DNA of 64,000 bases from positions 1-64,000 of the forward strand of contig NZ_JAMXBF010000013.1 of assembly GCF_023823685.1 (NCBI RefSeq). The letters are read 5' to 3'. This stretch comes from Pseudomonas subflava (GTDB lineage: Bacteria > Pseudomonadota > Gammaproteobacteria > Pseudomonadales > Pseudomonadaceae). The notes under the pieces are model-generated. The model searched no databases. It saw nothing but the letters and a program-made list of their open reading frames with translations, and was not told the origin of the DNA. Each line of letters begins with the position of its first letter. Positions within the stretch are counted from its first letter, which is position 1. This document shows positions 16,467 through 28,508 of this stretch, piece by piece. The position numbers were made by a program, and so were the translations under genes.

Positions 16467-17474
16467 TTACCAGCCGACGCCGACACCGATCATGTAGCGA
16501 CGCTCGTTGGTGTCGCCGTGCTCACTGGCGACTTTGTCCCATTCCGCCTTGAGGCTCAGGGCGGCCCAGCTGTTCAGCTTGTAGCGCACGCCGGCCTCGG
16601 TATCGATGATGTAGTCGATCTTGTCGACGAAGGGCATGCCGAGCTCACCCAAGGTGTAGAGCTCCAGGTTCTTGCCACCCAGATAGCGCTTGTAATCCCA
16701 TTCCATGGAAGTCGAGTTGAAGTGCTCGCTGGTGCCGTCGGCGAAGACGTAGTCATTGCGGTTGAACAGGCCGGCCATAGAGAAGGCGCCCAGTTCGTTG
16801 TCCCAGAACTGGTAACCGGGGCCGGTACCGACGGTGCGCTGGGTCTCCAGATCCTCGACCCGGTCGTGGCTGTATTTCAGCTGACCCTGCCAGAAGAACT
16901 TGCGAGTGAAGAAGCGATCGAGGTCGTAGCTCAGCTCGACCCGGTCGGTCTTGCGCTCGTCGTCCTTGGTCTCGTGGTCGTACTCGGCCGCGATGCTGTG
17001 ACGCCAGGCGCCGTGGCGGGCCTTGGTGTCCAGGTCGATGTCGTAATCCTTGATGTCGTTCTCGGCGCGCTTGTAGTCGGCGGCGACATCGATGTTGCCG
17101 GTCCAGGTCAGGTCCTGCACCAGCGGTTTGGGCGGCATCATCTGGCTAATCGAGGCCAGCTCCACCACCTTCGGCGCTTCGCCGTTGACCAGCTCGACCT
17201 GGCCCTGCCCCGCCGGCTTCAGCGACTTGGCGTGCTCGCCGTCGAAATCGCTCTGCTTGACCAGCAGTTCCTGGTCGCTTTCCAGGGTCGCGATCTTCGC
17301 CACCTCGAGCGTGATGGTGCCGGCGTACTCGGTCTTCAACAGCAGCTTGCCGCTGTCGACCAGTTGAATGGTGCCGGTGAGCTTGTCGCCGTTCTTCAGC
17401 CAGACGGTGTCGGCCAGAAGCGTGGCGGGGGCGGCGCAGAAAGCCAGGCAGAGCAGTGAACGGAGCGAGATCAT
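16467..17474 (-). CDS. DUF481 family outer-membrane protein (paralog 1)
   Basis: 335 residues. A signal peptide (about 1-21, ending LLA) is followed by a small beta domain starting DTVWLKNGDKLTGTI (about 22-75), then a linker and a DUF481 beta-barrel (about 125-335) rich in alternating aromatic residues, ending ...GVGVGW with the terminal aromatic expected for Bam-assembled barrels. Function unknown; DUF481 proteins are salt-induced or general outer-membrane barrels. I use the third ATG because only it gives a normal signal peptide. A closely similar paralog lies about 100 bp upstream on the same strand. Confidence 0.8.
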   Translation of the reverse strand: MISLRSLLCLAFCAAPATLLADTVWLKNGDKLTGTIQLVDSGKLLLKTEYAGTITLEVAKIATLESDQELLVKQSDFDGEHAKSLKPAGQGQVELVNGEAPKVVELASISQMMPPKPLVQDLTWTGNIDVAADYKRAENDIKDYDIDLDTKARHGAWRHSIAAEYDHETKDDERKTDRVELSYDLDRFFTRKFFWQGQLKYSHDRVEDLETQRTVGTGPGYQFWDNELGAFSMAGLFNRNDYVFADGTSEHFNSTSMEWDYKRYLGGKNLELYTLGELGMPFVDKIDYIIDTEAGVRYKLNSWAALSLKAEWDKVASEHGDTNERRYMIGVGVGW

Positions 17475-17578
17475 AAGCAGAAGAGAATGCGCGAGTTTGG
17501 AAAAGGCGCGCATTATCCGGATGCACGCCGGCTGAGCAAGCACAGACCGGCGAATGCCCGTGTAGTTCAGACGGGGGG

Positions 17579-18577
17579 CTACCAGCCGATGCCGACACCG
17601 ATCAGGTAATGCCGATCGGAGACCGTCTGGCCCAGCCCGCGGAGCTGGTTCAGCTCGTATAGCAGCGACAGCCTCGCCCAGTCGTTGAGCCGATAGCGCA
17701 ACCCCGCCTCGCCGTCGAATACATAGTCGATTTCATTGATGTGCGGTATCTGCATCTCGGCGTTGCTGTAGAACTCCAGGCGGGTCCCCCACAGCAGGCG
17801 CTTGTAGTCCCACTCCAGCGACCAGCTGTCGAAGCTGCGGTCGCCGATCGCGCTGAACAGCTCGATGCGGTTGTATTGGGTGATTAGGTCCAGGCGACCC
17901 AACTCGTTGTCCCAGAAGCGGTAACCGGGGCCGATACCGTAGGTGCGCTGGCGGTCGATCAGTTCGAACTCGTCCTCATCCTGCTCGAAGCCGGCCCTCC
18001 AGAACCAGTGATCGGTGAAGAAGCGGTCCAGGTCGTATTCCAGCTCCCAGTTGTCCTCGGTCTTCTCTCCGTCCTCCGTCTCGTGCTCCAGCTCGCCGCG
18101 CAGCACGTGGCGCCAGCGCCCGTGCTCGACGCGCGTATTGCCCTTCAGCTTCCACTCGTCCGTTCGACTCTGGTTGCGCTCCATGTCCAGCTTCGCGTCC
18201 AGATTGCCCTCCCAGAGGCGGTCCTTGAGCACCGCGCGGGGAGGCACCAGACGCGAGATGCTGGCCAGGGTGACCACGCGCTCGTCGCCATCGATCATCC
18301 GGACCATGCCCCGGCCGGCGGCCTCCAGGCGTTCGCTGCCCTCGCTGTCCAACCCGGCGCGACGCACCATCAGGGGCTTGTCGGCGCTGAGGGTGTCGAT
18401 ATCCTTCCAGTCGATCAGCACCTGGCCGGCATACTTCGTTTTCAACGCCAGTTTGCCGCCCTCGAGCAGCAGGATCTCGCCGGTCAGCCGATCGCCATTG
18501 TTCAGCCACACGGTATCGGCGACGACGGGGCCCGCCAGGGCCGACAGCAGAAACGACAGCAGGATGCGAAGACGCAT
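17579..18577 (-). CDS. DUF481 family outer-membrane protein (paralog 2)
   Basis: 332 residues with the same plan as its neighbour: signal peptide (MRLRILLSFLLSALAGPVVA), beta domain DTVWLNNGDRLTGEI, linker, DUF481 barrel with an R-F-W-D-N-E-L segment shared by both copies, and the same C-terminal GVGIGW. The two are a tandem duplication that has diverged mostly in the linker and barrel loops. Its ATG overlaps the ATG of the divergent alkyltransferase-like gene inside a CATG palindrome, so its promoter must lie within that gene. Confidence 0.8.
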   Translation of the reverse strand: MRLRILLSFLLSALAGPVVADTVWLNNGDRLTGEILLLEGGKLALKTKYAGQVLIDWKDIDTLSADKPLMVRRAGLDSEGSERLEAAGRGMVRMIDGDERVVTLASISRLVPPRAVLKDRLWEGNLDAKLDMERNQSRTDEWKLKGNTRVEHGRWRHVLRGELEHETEDGEKTEDNWELEYDLDRFFTDHWFWRAGFEQDEDEFELIDRQRTYGIGPGYRFWDNELGRLDLITQYNRIELFSAIGDRSFDSWSLEWDYKRLLWGTRLEFYSNAEMQIPHINEIDYVFDGEAGLRYRLNDWARLSLLYELNQLRGLGQTVSDRHYLIGVGIGW

Positions 18578-18965
18578 GACCAAGATTCCGAAAGCGCAAC
18601 GGGAGGTAGCAGAACATGCCCGAGCCCTGGAGCCCACGGCAAGCGCCGAAGGCCGGCGCGCGGCACTCTACCTGGTACTGGCGGAGATTCCCGAAGGCAA
18701 GGTGATCGCCTACGGCGAGCTGGCCGCCCTGGCCGGCCTGGGCCGCGCCGCGCGCTGGGTCGGTCGCACCCTCAGCCAGCTGCCGGACGACACCCGCCTG
18801 CCCTGGCATCGCGTGCTCGGCGCCGGCGGGCGACTCAGCCTGGCGGCCGGCACACCCTCCGGAGAGGAGCAGCGCGCGCGCCTGCGCGCCGAGGGGCTGA
18901 CCATCCGCAACGACCGCGTCGACATGCGCCGCCATGGCTGGCGCCCCATGGACACGAACGGTTAG
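18576..18965 (+). CDS. alkyltransferase-like protein (ATL), MGMT family
   Basis: 129 residues. The active-site motif is PWHR (76-79), with Trp in place of the Cys of O6-alkylguanine transferases, so it should bind O6-alkylguanine without repairing it and direct it to nucleotide excision repair. IAYGELAALAGLGRAARWVG is the recognition helix region with the Tyr and Arg used for base flipping. The start is uncertain: this ATG overlaps the divergent DUF481 ATG and has no good ribosome site, and the core begins near residue 28, so an internal start is possible. A GGGAGG followed by an ATG lies nearby, but in another frame. Confidence 0.82.
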   Translation: MTKIPKAQREVAEHARALEPTASAEGRRAALYLVLAEIPEGKVIAYGELAALAGLGRAARWVGRTLSQLPDDTRLPWHRVLGAGGRLSLAAGTPSGEEQRARLRAEGLTIRNDRVDMRRHGWRPMDTNG

Positions 18966-18996
18966 AGTGCGCCCTTTGCCCAACCCGATCAGCCCA

Positions 18997-20598
18997 ATGT
19001 CCCGCAGAACCTGGCGCGCCGCGCTTGCCACCTATGCCCATCCGGCGACCCTGGCCCTGCTGCTGCTGGGCTTCGCCGCCGGCCTGCCGTACATGCTGGT
19101 GTTCTCCACGCTCTCGGTGTGGCTGCGCGAGGCGGGTGTCACCCACCAGACCATCGGCTACGCCAGCCTCATCGGCCTGGCCTATGCCTTCAAATGGGTC
19201 TGGGCGCCGATGCTCGACCAGTGGCGCCTGCCGCTGCTCGGTCGTCTCGGCCGGCGCCGTTCCTGGCTGGTGCTGTCCCAGGGCCTAGTGGCCTTCGGCC
19301 TGATCGGCATGGCGCTGTGCGATCCGCAGCAGCATCTGTCCTGGCTGATCGCGGTGGCGGTGGTGGTGGCCTTCGCCTCGGCGACCCAGGACATCGCGGT
19401 GGACGCCTACCGCCTGGAGATCGTCGACGACACCCGCCAGGCCGCGCTCGCCGCCAGCTACATGGCCGGCTACCGGGTCGCCGCGCTGCTGGCCACCGCC
19501 GGCGCCCTGTATTTCGCCGGCTGGTTCGGCACTCCCGGCTCCGGCTACCAGCACGGGGCCTGGGCCAGTACCTACCTGCTGTTCGCCATGCTGATGCTGC
19601 CGGGCGTGATCACCACCCTGTGGATGCGCGAGCCGCCGGTGCCGCTGCGCACGCAGATTGCCGCGGCGCGCTACGGCCTGTACCGCCAGTTGGCCTCGGT
19701 GGTGGTGCTGATCGTGCTGCTGGTCTCGGTGCCGGCGATGTTCACCCAGTTCTTCCGCAGCGACGTGTTCCTCGTGCTCGTCGGCGAGATGGGCGTGGTC
19801 GAACTGGTCCGCGACGACCGTGCCTTCCTGCGTTTTCTGCTGTACAGCATCCTCACCGCGGTGTGCCTGTCGCGCATGGGCCGTCGTGGCTTGGCACCGG
19901 TACTCACGCCGGTCAACGACTTCATCATTCGCTATCGCTGGCAGGCTCTGCTACTACTCGGGCTGATCGCCACTTACCGGATGTCCGACACGGTGATGGG
20001 CGTGATGGCCAACGTCTTCTACATCGACATGGGCTTCGCCAAGAGCCAGATCGCCAGCGTCAGCAAGCTGTTCGGGCTGATCATGACGCTGCTCGGCGCG
20101 GCCCTGGGCGGATTGCTGATCGTGCGCTTCGGCATCCTGCCGATCCTACTGATCGGCGGTGCGGCCTCGGCGGGCACCAACCTGCTGTTCGCCAGCCTCT
20201 CCGGCCTCGGCGTCGTCGCCAACCCGGCGGAGTACGCCCAGCAGACGGTCAACCAACTGCTCGCCGTGCTCGACCCGCACATGCTGATGCTGGTGGTGAC
20301 CATCACCCTGGACAACCTCAGCTCGGGCCTGGCGACCGCGGCCTTCGTTGCCTACCTGTCGAGCCTGACCAACCTGAAGTTCTCCGCCACCCAGTACGCG
20401 CTGCTCAGCTCGATCATGCTGCTGCTGCCGCGCCTGGCGGGCGGCTATTCGGGGGTCATGGTGGAGAAGGTCGGCTACGGCCAGTTCTTCCTGATCACGG
20501 CGCTGCTGGGCATCCCGACGCTGATCCTCATCGCGCTGCAGTGGCGCCAGCAGGGTCCGCAGCCCGCCGACGCCCCCGCTCCGCGCGGCGAGGCCTGA
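18997..20598 (+). CDS. ampG: AmpG, muropeptide permease (MFS)
   Basis: A 533-residue inner-membrane importer of GlcNAc-anhydroMurNAc peptides for cell-wall recycling; in pseudomonads it also feeds the signal for AmpR-controlled beta-lactamase. About 14 hydrophobic segments are visible. AmpG-type signatures include GFAAGLPYMLVFSTLSVWL near the N-terminus, ATQDIAVDAYRLE in the first half, and a long loop near residues 240-290. I start it at MSRRTWRA. In PAO1 (from memory PA4393) it is followed, as here, by an mscS-like gene, which converges with it after 7 bp. Confidence 0.93.
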   Translation: MSRRTWRAALATYAHPATLALLLLGFAAGLPYMLVFSTLSVWLREAGVTHQTIGYASLIGLAYAFKWVWAPMLDQWRLPLLGRLGRRRSWLVLSQGLVAFGLIGMALCDPQQHLSWLIAVAVVVAFASATQDIAVDAYRLEIVDDTRQAALAASYMAGYRVAALLATAGALYFAGWFGTPGSGYQHGAWASTYLLFAMLMLPGVITTLWMREPPVPLRTQIAAARYGLYRQLASVVVLIVLLVSVPAMFTQFFRSDVFLVLVGEMGVVELVRDDRAFLRFLLYSILTAVCLSRMGRRGLAPVLTPVNDFIIRYRWQALLLLGLIATYRMSDTVMGVMANVFYIDMGFAKSQIASVSKLFGLIMTLLGAALGGLLIVRFGILPILLIGGAASAGTNLLFASLSGLGVVANPAEYAQQTVNQLLAVLDPHMLMLVVTITLDNLSSGLATAAFVAYLSSLTNLKFSATQYALLSSIMLLLPRLAGGYSGVMVEKVGYGQFFLITALLGIPTLILIALQWRQQGPQPADAPAPRGEA

Positions 20599-20605
20599 AA
20601 GGGCC

Positions 20606-21442
20606 TCAGGCCGGCGGCGCCGACCGCACCGTGTGGGCCAGCAGGCCCGGCATGGCGATGTCCACGCCGACCTCGCGCAGGCGGTCGCGGATTTCCTCGT
20701 TGAACTTGAAGGTCACCGCCCAGTAATCGGAGTTGGCCGTCCAGACCCGCAGCGACAGAGTGATGTAGGTATCGCCGAGCCCGGCCACCACCACGGCCGG
20801 CGCCGGCTCCTTGAGCACGCGCGGGTCCTCGGCCATCTCGCGCAGCACTTGCTGCGCCTTCGGCAGGTCGGCCTCGTAATCGACTTTGACGTCGAACACG
20901 ATCTGCCGGGTCGCCTGGCGCGAGGTATTGATGATCGGACCGTTGGACAAGGCGCCGTTGGGCAGGATCACCGTGCGGTTGTCACCGGTGCGCAGCACGG
21001 TGTGGAAGATCTGGATGCTGTCCACGGTGCCCGACAGCCCCTGCGCCTCGATCCAGTCGCCGATGCGAAACGGGCGGAACAGCAGGATCAGTACACCGCC
21101 GGCGAAGTTGGCCAGGCTGCCCTGCAGCGCCAGACCGATGGCCAGGCCCGCGGCACCGATGGCGGCGATGAACGAGGCCGTGGAGATGCCGACCATGGAC
21201 GCCACGCTAACCAGCAGCAACACCTTGAGCACGATGTTGGCCAGGCTGCGGATGAAGCCGGTCAGCGCCAGGTCCACTTTGCGCCCCTGCATCAGCAGGG
21301 CGAGTCGCCCGGTGACGCGGTTGATCAACCACCAGCCGATCGCCAGGGTGACCAGCGCCAGAGTCAGCTTGCCGCTGTACTCCAGCACCACCGGCAGCCA
21401 GGCCTGCGACAGCCTCACCATCTCTTCGTAGCTAAATTCCAT
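20606..21442 (-). CDS. small-conductance mechanosensitive channel, MscS family
   Basis: 278 residues. Three membrane helices (about 20-45, 65-85, 90-125) precede a cytoplasmic beta/alpha-beta cage. The pore helix has the Gly/Ala pattern GAAGLAIGLALQGSLANFAGG, and FRPFRIGDWIE starts the beta domain, both diagnostic of MscS. It should open on membrane tension in hypo-osmotic shock. Length is close to E. coli MscS (286). yajQ lies upstream on the same strand. Confidence 0.93.
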   Translation of the reverse strand: MEFSYEEMVRLSQAWLPVVLEYSGKLTLALVTLAIGWWLINRVTGRLALLMQGRKVDLALTGFIRSLANIVLKVLLLVSVASMVGISTASFIAAIGAAGLAIGLALQGSLANFAGGVLILLFRPFRIGDWIEAQGLSGTVDSIQIFHTVLRTGDNRTVILPNGALSNGPIINTSRQATRQIVFDVKVDYEADLPKAQQVLREMAEDPRVLKEPAPAVVVAGLGDTYITLSLRVWTANSDYWAVTFKFNEEIRDRLREVGVDIAMPGLLAHTVRSAPPA

Positions 21443-21472
21443 GGCTCACTCCTTTTCGGACGGCGGAAACGA

Positions 21473-21499
21473 CGCCGCCATGGGGGAACCATGGCGGCG
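21473..21499. repeat. 11-bp perfect stem-loop between yajQ and mscS
   Basis: CGCCGCCATGG and CCATGGCGGCG flank a 5-nt loop, about 30 bp upstream of the mscS start and past the yajQ stop on the same strand. No T-tract follows. It may end or process the yajQ message. Confidence 0.45.
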
Positions 21500-21530
21500 A
21501 GGGGTGTAACTGCTAGACGCCTGCGGGACG

Positions 21531-21547
21531 CGCGAGGTTCCCTCGCG
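21531..21547 (-). terminator. small hairpin directly after yajQ
   Basis: CGCGAGG and CCTCGCG flank a 3-nt loop, 3 bp after the yajQ stop. It lacks a T-tract; with the larger hairpin at 21473-21499 it may form a factor-dependent end. Confidence 0.35.
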
Positions 21548-21550
21548 GCA

Positions 21551-22030
21551 TCAGTCGCGGAAGTTGTTGTACTGCAGCGGCATGCCCAGGTCCTGGCCGC
21601 GCAGCAGGGCGATGGCCTCCTGCAGGTCGTCGCGCTTCTTGCCGGTGATGCGCACCTGCTCGCCCTGAATGGCGGCCTGCACCTTGAGCTTGGCGTCCTT
21701 GATCAGGGCGACGATCTTCTTCGCCAGCTCCTTGTCGATGCCTTCGCGGAAGGTCACTTCCTGCTTCATCACCTTGCCGGAGGCGTAGGGTTCCTTGGCC
21801 TCCATGCACTGGCTGTCGATCTTGCGCTTGATCAGGCTGGCGCGAACTATGTCGAGCACCTGCTCGAGCATGAACTCCGCCTCGGCGGTGATGGTGATGG
21901 TCTTGTCCTTGCTTTCGAGGCTGCACTTGCCGCGCAGGTCGAAGCGGCGGTCGAGCTCCTTGGTGGCATTGTCGACCGCGTTGGTGAGTTCGTGCTTGTC
22001 CAGTTCCGACACCACGTCGAACGAAGGCAT
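21551..22030 (-). CDS. yajQ: YajQ family nucleotide-binding protein (DUF520)
   Basis: 159 residues, two ferredoxin-like halves. [11 protein letters not shown] at the start and the QYNNFRD end are near-invariant in the family. YajQ proteins bind tRNA or nucleotides; in Xanthomonas and P. aeruginosa family members bind cyclic di-GMP and affect virulence genes. A degenerate-GGDEF protein is the divergent neighbour, as in PAO1. AGGAGC precedes the ATG. Confidence 0.92.
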   Translation of the reverse strand: MPSFDVVSELDKHELTNAVDNATKELDRRFDLRGKCSLESKDKTITITAEAEFMLEQVLDIVRASLIKRKIDSQCMEAKEPYASGKVMKQEVTFREGIDKELAKKIVALIKDAKLKVQAAIQGEQVRITGKKRDDLQEAIALLRGQDLGMPLQYNNFRD

Positions 22031-22178
22031 GGGCTTGCTCCTGATGGACGGCGCGATCCCCCTCACGGAGTGAGCGCGCCTGACTTGACGATAAAAATGG
22101 CGCGCCCATTATAGCCAGTCTGACGCGCCGTTCGGCCAAACCGCGGCGCCAACCCTTCCCTGCCTGCGAGCCTCCTCA

Positions 22179-24055
<1,877 letters not shown>

Positions 24056-24100
24056 AGCGGCGCTACCCTGCCTCTCCCACCCGAAGCGGAAGCCGCGCCC

Positions 24101-26121
<2,021 letters not shown>

Positions 26122-26122
<1 letters not shown>

Positions 26123-26703
26123 TGGGCTACCGACTGAGCAAGATCTACACGAAGACCGGCGACAAGGGCGAGACCGGGCTGGCCGACGGCCGCCGGGTGG
26201 CCAAGGACCATCCGCGGGTGGAGGCCATGGGCGAGCTGGATAACCTCAACAGCCAGCTCGGCCTGTTGCTGGCGGACCTGGCCGATGAGCTGGCGAGCCG
26301 GCCGGCGCTAGGCGAGATCGTCGAAGTCCTGAGCCCCTGCCAGCACCGCCTGTTCGACCTCGGCGGCGAGCTGGCGATGCCGGAGTACCAGGCCCTGCAG
26401 GAGCCGGAAGTGGAGCGCCTGGAGGCGGCCATCGACCGCTGGAACGAGGAGGTCGGGCCGCTGAAGAACTTCATCCTGCCGGGCGGCTCGCGCCTGGTCG
26501 CCCAGGCCCATGTCTGTCGCAGCCTGGCTCGCACCGCCGAACGCCGCTGCCAGCAGCTCAACGCCGTGGAGCCGCTGCGCCCGGTGGGCATGGCCTACGT
26601 CAATCGCCTGTCCGATCTGCTGTTCGTCGCCGCGCGCCTGATCGCGCGGCGCACGCAGGTCGACGAAGTGCTCTGGCAGGCGGCGCAGAAACCGGCTTCG
26701 TAA
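26122..26703 (+). CDS. PduO-type ATP:cob(I)alamin adenosyltransferase
   Basis: 193 residues, a five-helix bundle that adenosylates cob(I)alamin to coenzyme B12. Visible family motifs are the N-terminal ATP site KIYTKTGDKGETGLADG, the E-x-D/N dyad GELDNLNSQLG, and the C-terminal RSLARTAERR helix with its catalytic Arg and Glu. ATG overlaps the kinase stop (TGATG), though I see no functional link between the two. Pseudomonads also use CobA/CobO types, so it may be redundant. Confidence 0.9.
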
Positions 26704-26724
26704 CAGCGGCATCCATCGCCGCTG
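26704..26724. terminator. weak hairpin between convergent genes
   Basis: CAGCGGC and GCCGCTG flank 7 nt immediately after the adenosyltransferase stop. There is no T-tract. It is the only structure I see that could separate the two convergent transcripts. Confidence 0.3.
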
Positions 26725-26767
26725 CCCCGCTGCGCATGGGCGCCCTAGCGCACCATGGGCCGCGAGG

Positions 26768-27709
26768 TCATCCCGGCCAGAACGCGCGAATGCCGGCGAC
26801 GCCCTGGGCGCCGGCCTGCCAGGCGCGCGAACGGTCATCCGGCCCGACACCGCCGAGCAGATAAGCCGGCAGGTTGCTGCCGCGCAGCAGCTCGGCGGCG
26901 ACGTCCCAGCCCAGCGGCGTGGCATCCGGATGGGTCTGGGTGGCCTGCACCGGCGACAGGGTGACGAAGTCCACGCCCATGCGCGCGGCCAGGGCCAGCT
27001 CCTCGGCACCGTGGCAGGAGGCAGCCAGCCAGCGCTGGCCCGGGAAAGGCCGGCCATTCGGCGCGTACTTGCGCAGCTGTTCGGCGGTCAGGTGCCAGCC
27101 GGCGGCGGGAAAATCACCCAGCCATTCCAGCGGCCCCTTGAGCATCAGCTGCGCCTTGCCGGCGCAGAGGCCCTGGATATCCACCGCCAGGTCGCGGTAC
27201 TGCGGATCGAACATGTTCGGCGCACGTAGCTGGATCAGCCGGGCGCCGGCAGCCAGCGCGGCGCGCACGCCGCGCATCAGTTCGGCCGGCTCGAGGCTAT
27301 CCGGGGTGATCAGGTAGCTGTCGGGCAGGCGCGCCGCCGCGACGATCGGCTGGTTGGCGGCGGGAAACTCGTAGTCGAGCAACTCGCGCTCGCCGGCCCA
27401 GGCCAACGGCTGACCCTCGGCGCCGTGGGGTTCGCCGCTGAAGGCAGAGACTTCCCATACGTCCAGCAGCACCTGCTTGTCCGGATAGTCGTGGTGCACC
27501 TGGATCAACGGTCGAGCGGCGTCGACACGGATGCCCAGCTCCTCTTCCAGCTCGCGCGCCAGGGCCCGCTCCACCGCCTCGCCCGCTTCCACCTTGCCGC
27601 CGGGGAATTCCCACAGGCCGCCCTGGTGCTTGTCTTGCGGGCGCTTGGCGATCAGTACCCGGCCATCCTCGCCGCGGATCACCGCGGCGGCCACGTGGAT
27701 GCGTTTCAC
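26768..27709 (-). CDS. mutT: Nudix hydrolase (MutT) fused to a ThiE-like domain
   Basis: 313 residues. Residues 1-130 form a MutT-type 8-oxo-dGTP diphosphatase: the Nudix box runs from G38 to about I60 (GGKVEAGE...RELEEELGI). Residues 135-313 are a thiamine-phosphate-synthase-like barrel (LIQLRAP, HLTAEQL, GVDFVTLSPV, GGVGP). In this half the usual R-E-K is RAP (162-164) and T-x-T-K is TQTH (257-260), so canonical ThiE activity is doubtful. The fusion is conserved in gammaproteobacteria next to argJ and secA. GTG start, overlapping the GST stop by 4 bp. Confidence 0.88.
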   Translation of the reverse strand: MKRIHVAAAVIRGEDGRVLIAKRPQDKHQGGLWEFPGGKVEAGEAVERALARELEEELGIRVDAARPLIQVHHDYPDKQVLLDVWEVSAFSGEPHGAEGQPLAWAGERELLDYEFPAANQPIVAAARLPDSYLITPDSLEPAELMRGVRAALAAGARLIQLRAPNMFDPQYRDLAVDIQGLCAGKAQLMLKGPLEWLGDFPAAGWHLTAEQLRKYAPNGRPFPGQRWLAASCHGAEELALAARMGVDFVTLSPVQATQTHPDATPLGWDVAAELLRGSNLPAYLLGGVGPDDRSRAWQAGAQGVAGIRAFWPG

Positions 27710-28338
27710 GCGCCCACCTCCCGCAGCCCGGCCTGGTACCAGCGCTGGAAGGCCGGCCACTGGTAGATGGTCTCGACGTACGCGGCGGCCTCGTCCGGCA
27801 GTGCCACGCGGTAGCTGCGCATGCGCGCCGCCACCGGGGCGAAGAAGGCGTCGGCGATGCTGACGTGACCGAACAGGTAGGGGCCATCCTGGCCGAAGCG
27901 CTGGCGGCAGTCCGCCCACAGGCGGCACACGCGATCGATATCGGCCTGGGCCTCGGCGGGCATCTCGGCCAGGGCCTGGTCGCGCGCCAGATCCATGGAC
28001 AGGTGGCTGCGCAGGGCCATGAAACCGCTGTGCATCTCGGCGCAGACGCTGCGCGCCAGAGCCCGGGCATATTGGCCGCGCGGCCACAGGTGCGCCTCGG
28101 GAAAGCGCTCGGCCAGGTATTCGGCGATGGCCAGCGAATCCCACACCGGGCCTTCCTCGGTGTGCAGCACCGGCACCTTGCCGGTCGGCGCGTGGGCCAT
28201 CAGCTGGCGACGGCTGTCCGGCTGGTACAGGCGTATGCCGATCTCTTCGTAGGGCACGCCGGTCAGGTCCATGGCCAGCGCCGCGCGCAGCGACCAGGAG
28301 GAATAGTTCTTGTCGCCGATCACCAGTTTGAGAGACAT
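27706..28338 (-). CDS. glutathione S-transferase family protein
   Basis: 210 residues. The N-terminal thioredoxin-like domain (1-80) has YSSWSLRAALAM as the catalytic Ser/Tyr region and KVPVLHTEEGPVWDSLAIAEYLAE, the cis-Pro and glutathione-binding DS motif. An all-helical C-terminal domain (90-210) follows. It resembles the YfcF/YibF-like soluble GSTs; substrate unknown. It is coupled to the mutT fusion by a 4-bp overlap. Confidence 0.88.
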   Translation of the reverse strand: MSLKLVIGDKNYSSWSLRAALAMDLTGVPYEEIGIRLYQPDSRRQLMAHAPTGKVPVLHTEEGPVWDSLAIAEYLAERFPEAHLWPRGQYARALARSVCAEMHSGFMALRSHLSMDLARDQALAEMPAEAQADIDRVCRLWADCRQRFGQDGPYLFGHVSIADAFFAPVAARMRSYRVALPDEAAAYVETIYQWPAFQRWYQAGLREVGA

Positions 28339-28469
28339 GGCGTTCTCCTAGAAGGGTTGAAGGCGCAGGGTACGCGCACGGCAAGGCCGCGAACAATTCC
28401 GCTTGCGCATGGGACCATGAATGAAAGGAATGACGGCACGCGGCCGAAGCGTCGCCCGCAGCGACCTCG

Positions 28470-28502
28470 CCCGTCCCCACTCCCTAAGGGAGCGGGGACG
28501 GG
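28470..28502 (-). terminator. long stem-loop after argJ
   Basis: A 14-bp stem with one internal mismatch (CCCGTCCCC-A-CTCCC against GGGAG-C-GGGGACGGG) closes a 3-5 nt loop, 6 bp past the argJ stop. There is no T-tract, so it may block exonucleases or act with Rho. The rest of 28339-28508 holds no gene. Confidence 0.55.
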
Positions 28503-28508
28503 CACGGC

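Noticed and set aside
18610..18690. Alternative ATG with GGGAGG ribosome site inside the ATL gene
   Set aside because: Its frame gives a Pro/Arg-rich non-homologous peptide; the PWHR protein is in the other frame. A sequencing frameshift was considered but is not needed to explain the gene.
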